Below are positions 17,499-24,575 of a stretch of 64,000 bases of DNA, one piece after another. Under the pieces are notes generated by a model. That model saw only the letters and a program-made list of their open reading frames with translations, did no database searches and had not been told where the DNA came from. The stretch covers positions 5,158,062-5,222,061 of the forward strand of contig OX638379.1 in assembly GCA_951813605.1 (NCBI GenBank), written 5' to 3'. The first letter of the stretch is position 1; every line of letters begins with the position of its first letter. A program made the translations under genes and the position numbers. This stretch comes from an uncultured Bryobacterales bacterium. Lineage in GTDB: Bacteria; Acidobacteriota; Terriglobia; Bryobacterales; UBA6623.

Positions 17499-19025
17499 TT
17501 ACTCGACCTGCGGGGGGACGTTGCCGTATGACCAGGGTCCCCTGAAGGGTCGATGCGCCGGCGGCTCCGGCGATTTGCCCGGAGTCATCCGTTTCGTGAG
17601 GCCTATGGACGCGTCGGCGATCTTGGTACCCGCCGTGATCTCGAGGTTGCTGTAGCTGGTAAGGCGCGTCTCGTAGCCGCCGCCGTTCGGGCCGAACGCT
17701 TCCTCGGTGGGTACATACCCAACGAAGCCGTTCGCCAGTTCGACGGGGAATGTGTAGGGGAACGGGCTCTCGCGCTTGATGCGAAGGCCGTACTCCACGA
17801 AGTACTCTGCTGGGTTGGAAACGAATACTGCGGGACCGACTTGGATGGCCTGGACCTCGACGTCGACGGCAGGTTCCGTTTGAAGCAATGCGTCCAAGAG
17901 GACCGTCTCTTTGGCGAACACCCACTCGGCGGAGGCAGGGTCCGGCGTCCGGCGAGCGAGTTCCCGGGCTTCGGCAAGCCGTCGGGGGACGGGAGCCCTG
18001 CGCGAAATTCGAAGCACCGTCGAGTCATGGTCCAAGGGCCCGAACGATCCCGCCGTCATCGAAAGCAGGGCCTTGACCGCCTCGGCTCCAACCCGCCCAC
18101 CAACGAAACGCTGCGCTTCACCGCCGCTCGGCGCCAGGTGCGGACTGAGATTGTCGACCTGGGTCACGTCTCCGTTGGCCCCTGCCAAGAAAGCAACGAC
18201 CACGTCGGGACCGAAGGCTCCGCGGACCACGCGTTCCATCCAGTAAATCCAGTTGGCCGAGATTCCAGGCGGTCCGGCGGTGGCATGGCAAGCGTAGTTG
18301 ACCGTGCAGCCGAGAAGGCGCCCGCGGGCGTCCCACGCACCGATCACGCCGACTTCCGGGTCCGTGGGGCCAGCCGGTCCGGCGATGTCGGGATTGCCTT
18401 GGCGCGGATGAGTGTACGTCAGGCCGTTTTTCATCCGAAATCGGCGGTTTATCCCCGCCGCAGTCTCGTGGCCCCAGCCGAACCCGCAGGCCGCCGGAAC
18501 GCGCGTCGCGTCGGCTTGGCAGGTTGCGCTGACGATTCGATCTTCGACCAGCTTGAGATAGCTCGCATCCGCGCACGAGGACTGCTCGTAGGCGAGCCGC
18601 TGGACGAACGCGTCAGCATGGTCGTACTGCCCCGGAAGAACCATCCCCGTCGGTCCGGACGAATGCGAGTGCGACGCCGCGATCATCACGGCGCGCGGTT
18701 CGATGCCGCAAACGTCCCGGAGCCGCTCTCGGGCGGCAGCAACGGTCTGGCGAGGGATGACCAAAACATCCAATCCCACGAGTGCGACCCTTGAATCGCC
18801 GGATCCAAAAACGGCCGCGCGAACCTTGCAGCTGTCGAAGAATTGACGATGGATGACCTTGCCGTAGTTACCGGGGCGCTCCATGCCGATGTCCGGAGTG
18901 ATGTCGGCCTCGGCGAAGCCCGCGGTTTGTTCCGGCAGTCCAGGAACCGGATCGTAACGCTGTGAGGAGAGCGTCCGCGCGATCGAGAGCCCCAAGCCGA
19001 GACCTAAGAAACTTCTCCGGTACAT
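17499..19025 (-). CDS. Tat-exported neutral/alkaline ceramidase-like hydrolase
   Basis: 508 residues with a twin-arginine leader (YRRSFLGLGLGLSIA). Ceramidase-type signatures: AGFAEADITPDIG near residue 35, VALVGLDVLVIP, the ASHSHSSGPTG loop (where the nucleophilic Ser of neutral ceramidases lies, flanked by zinc-binding His), VNYACHATAGPP, and FLAGANGDVTQVD. It is shorter than characterised bacterial neutral ceramidases (about 650) because the C-terminal immunoglobulin-like domain is missing, as in many environmental homologs that are annotated only as 'neutral/alkaline non-lysosomal ceramidase N-terminal domain' proteins. An amide substrate is likely, but ceramide itself is not proven. It shares an operon with the phosphoesterase. 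Confidence 0.85.
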   Translation of the reverse strand: MYRRSFLGLGLGLSIARTLSSQRYDPVPGLPEQTAGFAEADITPDIGMERPGNYGKVIHRQFFDSCKVRAAVFGSGDSRVALVGLDVLVIPRQTVAAARERLRDVCGIEPRAVMIAASHSHSSGPTGMVLPGQYDHADAFVQRLAYEQSSCADASYLKLVEDRIVSATCQADATRVPAACGFGWGHETAAGINRRFRMKNGLTYTHPRQGNPDIAGPAGPTDPEVGVIGAWDARGRLLGCTVNYACHATAGPPGISANWIYWMERVVRGAFGPDVVVAFLAGANGDVTQVDNLSPHLAPSGGEAQRFVGGRVGAEAVKALLSMTAGSFGPLDHDSTVLRISRRAPVPRRLAEARELARRTPDPASAEWVFAKETVLLDALLQTEPAVDVEVQAIQVGPAVFVSNPAEYFVEYGLRIKRESPFPYTFPVELANGFVGYVPTEEAFGPNGGGYETRLTSYSNLEITAGTKIADASIGLTKRMTPGKSPEPPAHRPFRGPWSYGNVPPQVE

Positions 19026-19378
19026 TTCGGCTTTATCTTAGCCGCCGCCGACGTGCGACTGAGAGCGCTCTGACTTGAGAGCATCGAACTCCGACACCCT
19101 ATCGGCCTCGGAGGATCACAGGGAGTCGGCAATGAGCGATTCGACTCGACTCCATTTCTGGAACGCAATCCTCGACCGGTCTCGCAGCCAAAGCTGATAG
19201 TGCGTTCAGTGGCCGCCGAACCGGGATTGACAACGAATATCGCAGGGAACGCTGCGTCCCGCAGCTGCTGACAGCGCTCGCATTCTTCTTGCCAGTCGTC
19301 GAAGTCACGGCGACAGTCGCTGACGATCTTGCGGTGGCGCCGCGGCTTAGCGGTTTCGACCCCGCACTGGCGAGGGGC
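19026..19378. other. Intergenic region, nothing recognised
   Basis: 353 bases between two minus-strand genes. Only a short minus-strand open frame (19099-19308) is present, with no family resemblance and Ser/Arg-rich composition typical of non-coding high-GC DNA. The ceramidase operon promoter is expected within about 150 bases of 19025, but no clear -10/-35 pair stands out. Confidence 0.5.
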
Positions 19379-20920
19379 TTAGCGAATGCCGAACAGGTCC
19401 GAGCGAGCGTGCTTGTAGATGAAACGATTGGGATTCACAGCGGTGAGGCCGGGCGTGTCGACTTCGATAATGGTGCCGGCGATCGGCTCGTAGGCGGCTC
19501 GAAACGCGACGGCCGCCTTCACCACCAATATCTGCTGCCGCTCGGGAACGATTCCGGCGCTAGTGAGCTGCCCAAGGCTGAAAGGCGTGTGCCGCTTGCT
19601 GTTGATCAATACCACGTTCGGGAGATCCGGAGTGGAGCCCTCGGCATGGATCACCGCAGACAGTCCTTGGTCTAGATAGCGGCGGCCGCCGTGTCGGATC
19701 GCCGTTTCGATGTACTTGCCGTCGTAGATGAGCTGGACCCTTCCCCGTATCCGTACGGGTGCCCCGTGCAGGTCATCGCTCTTGCCGCCCAGCGGCCTGT
19801 CGAAATCGCCTCCAATCCCAAGCGCTACCGCGTGCCGAACCGCCTCTGGATCGAACATCGCTGACACATAGCCTCTAGCATTCTGCTTGACGAGTTCCGC
19901 GAGGATAGCGGTGCTGTCACCGGCCGATCCTCCTCCGATGTTGTCGCCCATTTCGACCAGGACCACTGGCGTTTCGGGCTCGGCCATGGCTCGCTTTACG
20001 GCCTCGGCGGCATCCGGCAGGTCCAGCTTCATTACCTTGCGGTGCTCCCACATCATGTCCGCCAGCCGCTTGGCTTCCATTCGCGCGAGTTCCGGATCGC
20101 TGTCCGTTACAACGACGACGCTGGGACCCATCTGAGGCACGTCCGCGTACTGATAGCCGACCGGGACGCTTACCCCTAGGATCTTTGGATTCGCCTTCTC
20201 GAGGCGGCGCGCTTCTTGGACCAGCGGAAGCATGGGCTCACGATTGGTGTTGTGGAAGAGGATGTTGTAGAGCAGAGGCGGCTTCTCGATGGCCTGGGTG
20301 GGCCTCGCGCCTTCCTTGAGGATCTTCGCCATGATCTCGGCTGCGTGAATGCCGCGCTCGCGCTGGTCCACGTGGGGCACTTCCTTGTACAGCACCAGTG
20401 CTGTGGATAGCTCGGTCTCCTGCGGAGCGACGTTGGCGTGAGCATCGTGGGTGACGACGATCGGCAACTCGTCTCCGAACGCCTTCCGCAGCCTCCGAAG
20501 CACTTCCGCGTCCCCGTCGGGATAGCTCTCGACGACCATTGCCCCGTGCAGCGCGAGCAGAAGTCCGTCCGCCGGCCCCACCTGCCTCAGGCGTTCGATG
20601 AGCTCCGACGTTAGCGTTTCGAAGGCTCGGTCCGTGACCGGCCCGGCAGGCGTTGCGTTGGCGACCACCGTGAACGCGAGATCGAGACCGTGCCTTTCCG
20701 CGCCCTCGATGTAGCCTCCGATCTCGTGCTGGGAGCGGGCGTACTCGTCGCGCACCTCTTCTCCGCGCCGGATCGACCGACCGGCGAAGTCTTCGAGGTC
20801 CGTCGGGTCAGACGCGAAGGTGTTGGATTCGTGAAGGATCCCACCGACGGCGACACGCGGTTTCCTGGCTTGTCCACTGAGCGCCAACGCAGCTGCGAAA
20901 AAAAGAAGGAACCTCTTCAT
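19379..20920 (-). CDS. Exported M81 family metallopeptidase (MlrC-like)
   Basis: 513 residues from an ATG at 20920, which gives a signal peptide (MKRFLLFFAAALALSGQA). The longer open frame upstream overlaps the aldolase gene and is a shadow. Family features: VAVGGILHESNTFA (His30), GLLLALHGAM, VVTHDAHANV and, in the MlrC C-terminal domain, VLVEMGDNIGGGSAGDST. M81 proteins include microcystinase C (MlrC), which cleaves linear microcystin products; most members act on unknown small peptides or amides. It starts 20 bases after the HpcH/HpaI aldolase and is co-directional, so the two probably share a transcript. The export signal is unusual for the family, which is normally cytoplasmic. Confidence 0.9.
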   Translation of the reverse strand: MKRFLLFFAAALALSGQARKPRVAVGGILHESNTFASDPTDLEDFAGRSIRRGEEVRDEYARSQHEIGGYIEGAERHGLDLAFTVVANATPAGPVTDRAFETLTSELIERLRQVGPADGLLLALHGAMVVESYPDGDAEVLRRLRKAFGDELPIVVTHDAHANVAPQETELSTALVLYKEVPHVDQRERGIHAAEIMAKILKEGARPTQAIEKPPLLYNILFHNTNREPMLPLVQEARRLEKANPKILGVSVPVGYQYADVPQMGPSVVVVTDSDPELARMEAKRLADMMWEHRKVMKLDLPDAAEAVKRAMAEPETPVVLVEMGDNIGGGSAGDSTAILAELVKQNARGYVSAMFDPEAVRHAVALGIGGDFDRPLGGKSDDLHGAPVRIRGRVQLIYDGKYIETAIRHGGRRYLDQGLSAVIHAEGSTPDLPNVVLINSKRHTPFSLGQLTSAGIVPERQQILVVKAAVAFRAAYEPIAGTIIEVDTPGLTAVNPNRFIYKHARSDLFGIR

Positions 20921-20940
20921 GGCGATTCTCCGTCCTTGCA

Positions 20941-21906
20941 CTACCATGGCCGAGGGCGCTGGGTGAGGCGCCGACCCAGAGCGGCCGCTTCCACGTAGCG
21001 AGTGGCACCGATGCGCACCCCTTCCTTGATGCGCTCCTCGACATTCTCCAGCGTCATCACGTCCAGAAAGGAGATACCGGCGTCTTTGCAGGCATTCAAG
21101 ACTCGCAAGCGCGCGGCCGCGACTGTCGGAGGATACGGAGGGTCGTGAATCTCCGGGAAGCCCAGTGACAGGCCCATGTCGCCCGGCCCCCATTCCGCAT
21201 AGCCGATTCCGGGGGTCTTGGCGATCTTTTCGGAGTGCTCTAGCGCGTAGCGGTCCTCGATCTTCAGGCCGAGGAGGATCTCGCCGTCCGGATTGAGCGG
21301 CCACACGTCCGCTCGCCTCATATACTCGCGCGGTGAAATGCCCCAAACCTGCGAAGCGTGCAACTGCCCTCCGTTTCCGCGGAGCCCCTCTTCCAGGGGG
21401 CCGTCATCAACCCCTTGGCGGTGGTGCGGCAGTCGCGCCAGCCTGACGAACTCGCGCACCGCTGCTGGGTCGCGGGCGTGACAAAGCGTGACCCCATGGA
21501 CGCCGGCGGCAAGCACCTGTTGCACCACCCAATGGTTCGCCCGGACGGTGGCCACGTCCAGGCCGCTGAAGGGCAGCACGGCTTGGACTGCCGGAGTCCT
21601 ATGGCCGCTGGCGGTTGGCCCTCCCTGCACCAAACCCGCCATAAATTCGCGCAGCTCGGTCACATCGTAGGCGCCGAACTCCATCTCGTAGATGATCAGG
21701 TCGGCCCACGTCTTTGCCAGCCTCAGCCCCTCTTTGAAACCTCCTTGGCTGCCGCCGCGCCCTTCGGTGAAGTAGTAGACCGGTTGATCTTGCGAAAGCA
21801 GGTCAATCGCTTTGTTGATGCGGATTCGCTCGGCTTGAGTGGCCCAGATCGAGTACGATCCGAGGCCGGCAACGATCGTTACGGCAGCCACCACTCGGTT
21901 CGGCAT
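20941..21906 (-). CDS. HpcH/HpaI aldolase-like protein with N-terminal hydrophobic leader
   Basis: 321 residues. Residues 1-24 form a hydrophobic leader (VVAAVTIVAGLGSYSIWATQA). The rest is the phosphoenolpyruvate/pyruvate TIM barrel of class II HpcH/HpaI aldolases, which split 2-keto-3-deoxy acids to pyruvate and an aldehyde using a divalent metal. Metal ligands Glu (GLKIEDRYALE) and Asp (WGPGDMGLSLG) are kept. The usual 'D-x-E-H-G' block reads YEMEFGAYD, with Phe in place of His, so catalysis could differ. It precedes the M81 gene in the same direction and is divergent from the SelA-like gene. Confidence 0.85.
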   Translation of the reverse strand: MPNRVVAAVTIVAGLGSYSIWATQAERIRINKAIDLLSQDQPVYYFTEGRGGSQGGFKEGLRLAKTWADLIIYEMEFGAYDVTELREFMAGLVQGGPTASGHRTPAVQAVLPFSGLDVATVRANHWVVQQVLAAGVHGVTLCHARDPAAVREFVRLARLPHHRQGVDDGPLEEGLRGNGGQLHASQVWGISPREYMRRADVWPLNPDGEILLGLKIEDRYALEHSEKIAKTPGIGYAEWGPGDMGLSLGFPEIHDPPYPPTVAAARLRVLNACKDAGISFLDVMTLENVEERIKEGVRIGATRYVEAAALGRRLTQRPRPW

Positions 21907-22493
21907 GGCCCTATGCTATCCGACTCGATTGTCCGTTGGTGGCTTCCAGTTCGGACGCGGAGCCCAAACAAAGCAATGAAGATGCCACCGACACGGTGCG
22001 CGACAGGGGAGCACCTGGGGAGCCGGCGACCCCGCACTCGAAAATCCCGTGCGCTGCCGAAACCGGCATCCCAGCATTAGCAATCGCCGCCTGGGCTTCT
22101 TTGGAATGGACGCTTAGGAAAAGAATCGCGGCAATGGAACCAGCCCGGCGGCGCGGAGCGCTTCTTCCAGCCCTCGAGCGCGCTGGCGCGATGCAGGTCG
22201 CGAGTTGGGGAAGGTTCCCAATTGCCGATTCACGGCCGAGAGTGAGCTAGCGCTTGGTTCTGGCAGCGGTCGGAAGCCCGATTTGCATTCAGGTCCCTGT
22301 CTTGCAAGGATTCGCGTCTCGGGAATGCCCGTGCTCCCTGGCCGGGCGACCTGGGCGTTTGCTGGCAAGCACTGGGTGGCGGAAGCCTGCGGTGGCCGGG
22401 TTCGGCGCGAGAATTCTCCTCGTGCGCGAATGCCTCGTACCGCACAATAGAGGCGACGATCCCAGTTTCGACCCTTTGAAGGCGGTGACTCCC
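21907..22493. other. Divergent intergenic region between aldolase and SelA-like genes
   Basis: 587 bases separating divergently transcribed genes, so it should hold both promoters. No clear sigma-70 pair or operator repeat can be picked by eye. A minus-strand frame ends at 22114 with some helix-like sequence (RARGLEEALRAAGLVPLPRF), but it has no credible start and no family match. No RNA gene is seen. Confidence 0.45.
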
Positions 22494-24092
22494 ATGGTCC
22501 GCGAGCGTTCCCCATTGAACCGACGTGCTTTCCTCGGATGCAGCCCCGCTGTTGCCGCAGTGCTGGCGGACGCAGCCGCTGTCGCGGCGGAAGGCGCCCC
22601 GGTGACTGGAGCGTCTGCAGCCGTCTACACCAAGATCGGGGCCAAGCCGTTCATCAACTGCACTGCAACGGTCACTGTCAACGGCGGCTCGCGCCTGCTG
22701 CCCGAGGTGATCGAAGCCGTCGAGCAGGCGTCGCACTATCACGTGAATCTCGATCAGTTGATGGAGGCCGCAGGAAAGCGCATCGCCCAGCTACTGGAGG
22801 TTCCTTGGGCTTTCGTATCTTCGGGTGCCGCCGGCGCCCTCGCGCACGCCAGCGCGGCGTGTGTCGCCGGCACGGATCCCGAACGCATGCAACAGCTTCC
22901 CGACGTCACCGGTCTGAAGAACGAGGCGATCATGCCAGCGTCATCCCGGAACGCCTACGACCATGCGGTCAGAATGGTCGGACTCAAGAGCGTCGAAGTG
23001 GATTCGGTTGAAGAATTGAAGGCGAAGATCAATCACCGGACTGCGCTCGTGATGGTTCTCGGCAACCGTTTTGACAAGGTGCGTCTCGGGCTCGCTACCG
23101 TAGCGCCGATCGCGAACCGGGCTGGCGTCCCGGTCTTGGTCGACGCGGCCGCGGACTACCTGATCGTTCCCGACCCGTATTTGGCGGCGGGGGCGGACCT
23201 AGTCTGCTATAGCGGCGGGAAGATCTTGCGCGGTCCGCAAACAGCGGGGCTCCTGCTCGGCCGCGAGGATCTCGTGCGGGCAGCCTTTGCCAACAGCGCT
23301 CCCCACCACGCCTTCGGACGGCCGATGAAGGTCAGCAAGGAAGAGATCGTCGGAATGGTGGCCGCCGTCGATGCCTGGGTGAACAAACGCGACATCGAAT
23401 CTGAATACCTTGAATGGCGCCGATGGCACGCGCACATCCGCGAGGTCATCACCGAGGTTTCCGGCGTGACGGCGGAGGTCGCTGAGCCGACCCGCGGAGG
23501 TCCGTTTCCCACGATGAACATTTCGTGGGATCCCGACCGCATCGGCCTCACCGCGGGCGAGTTGCATGACCTGCTATTGGACGGCACGCCTTCGATTCAA
23601 ACTCATGCTGCGGGATCCGGCCACGAGTTTCGCTTTCGCCCAGTGGCCATGAAGCCGGGCGAGTACCAGATCGTCGCCGATCGGCTGGCCGAGGTCTTCC
23701 GCGCTGCGCCGAAGCGGAAAACGGTCAAATTGCGAGCGGCCAAGGCCGATGTTTCCGGACGCTGGGATGTCCGGGTGAAGTTTGCGGCGGGAGAAGCCGA
23801 CCACCTCTTGTTCCTGCAGGGAGATGGCAATCGGGTTTTCGGAACGCACGTCGGCTCGATCCAGCGCGGTCCGCTGCAGGGGACGATTGACGGCGATGCC
23901 GTGTCGTTTCGCAGCGTTCTGTCGGTCGAGGGTTCAAAGCTCGGGTACTCTTTCAGCGGTCGCATCCGAGGAGACCGCATGGAAGGAGCCCTGGATCTCG
24001 GGGAATACCCGGCGGCCACTTGGACCGCGGTGCGGCATGGCCAAGGCGGAAGCATGCCAACCGACCCGGCGGTTTCCGGCAAGGTCGCTTGA
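22494..24092 (+). CDS. Tat-exported SelA/DgaE-like PLP enzyme with C-terminal beta domain
   Basis: 532 residues from an ATG at 22494; the start follows from the twin-arginine leader (LNRRAFLGCSPAVAAVLAD). Residues about 45-430 match the SelA-like PLP fold-type I family that contains D-glucosaminate-6-phosphate ammonia lyase: GAKPFINCTATVTVNGGSRL at the start, VSSGAAGALAHASAACVAGTD, VLVDAAADY (Asp217, PLP nitrogen) and SGGK (Lys243, Schiff base) then GPQTAGLLLGR. About 95 residues follow that look like a lipocalin-type beta domain (VSGRWDVRVKFAAGEADHLLFLQGDGNRV). Similar exported enzymes appear next to aldolases and amidohydrolases; the substrate is unknown. Tat export fits a protein that must bind its cofactor before leaving the cytoplasm. 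Confidence 0.88.
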   Translation: MVRERSPLNRRAFLGCSPAVAAVLADAAAVAAEGAPVTGASAAVYTKIGAKPFINCTATVTVNGGSRLLPEVIEAVEQASHYHVNLDQLMEAAGKRIAQLLEVPWAFVSSGAAGALAHASAACVAGTDPERMQQLPDVTGLKNEAIMPASSRNAYDHAVRMVGLKSVEVDSVEELKAKINHRTALVMVLGNRFDKVRLGLATVAPIANRAGVPVLVDAAADYLIVPDPYLAAGADLVCYSGGKILRGPQTAGLLLGREDLVRAAFANSAPHHAFGRPMKVSKEEIVGMVAAVDAWVNKRDIESEYLEWRRWHAHIREVITEVSGVTAEVAEPTRGGPFPTMNISWDPDRIGLTAGELHDLLLDGTPSIQTHAAGSGHEFRFRPVAMKPGEYQIVADRLAEVFRAAPKRKTVKLRAAKADVSGRWDVRVKFAAGEADHLLFLQGDGNRVFGTHVGSIQRGPLQGTIDGDAVSFRSVLSVEGSKLGYSFSGRIRGDRMEGALDLGEYPAATWTAVRHGQGGSMPTDPAVSGKVA

Positions 24093-24575
24093 GAGGGAAG
24101 GCGACGGCGGACCGACCGGCACGGATCTCACAGGAAGGCGCCGGCACCCGCGGCGAAAGGGCCTTCGAGGTCGAGCATGGCCGCAGTCCTCCCCGAGCGC
24201 GCAATTCGCTCGCTTTCGCTCGCGTTCAGGGCCTGCTCGATCAGGGCGCAGTTCTTTACGATCTGATCGATCGCAAGCGTGGCAGGGTGCAGCTTGCATA
24301 CCACTTCGTGCTACAACCCCCGAACGAGGTCCGCGGTCAAGGGAGAGTCTTGCGGGGCTGCGTCAGTCAGGTTGACCAATGGCCGGGCGGGAGAGTCCAC
24401 TCTCGCAAAGGACGGTCTGCTCCGTGCTGCTTCCCGATCCGTGCGGTCGTCCCGGCGAGGTACCCGAGCCGACCGCAGGCCCGCAGCTTGGTCACCGCCC
24501 GTGCCCGCACCCTTGAAACGATGCAGCAGTCGCCCCGCGCGCTGATCGAATCCCGTCCGCCGCGAGTCTGATAAC
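24093..24575. other. Intergenic region, nothing recognised
   Basis: 483 bases between two plus-strand genes. Open frames exist on both strands but are rich in Arg/Pro and have no starts with ribosome-binding sites. A promoter for the PSD1 gene is expected near 24500-24570; I see no strong consensus. Confidence 0.45.

Noticed and set aside
19379-21346. A 655-aa version of the M81 peptidase starting at 21346
   Set aside because: The extra N-terminus overlaps the aldolase gene; the signal peptide begins at 20920.
22254-22493. An upstream extension of the SelA-like gene
   Set aside because: It puts 80 residues before the twin-arginine leader, which must be at the N-terminus.
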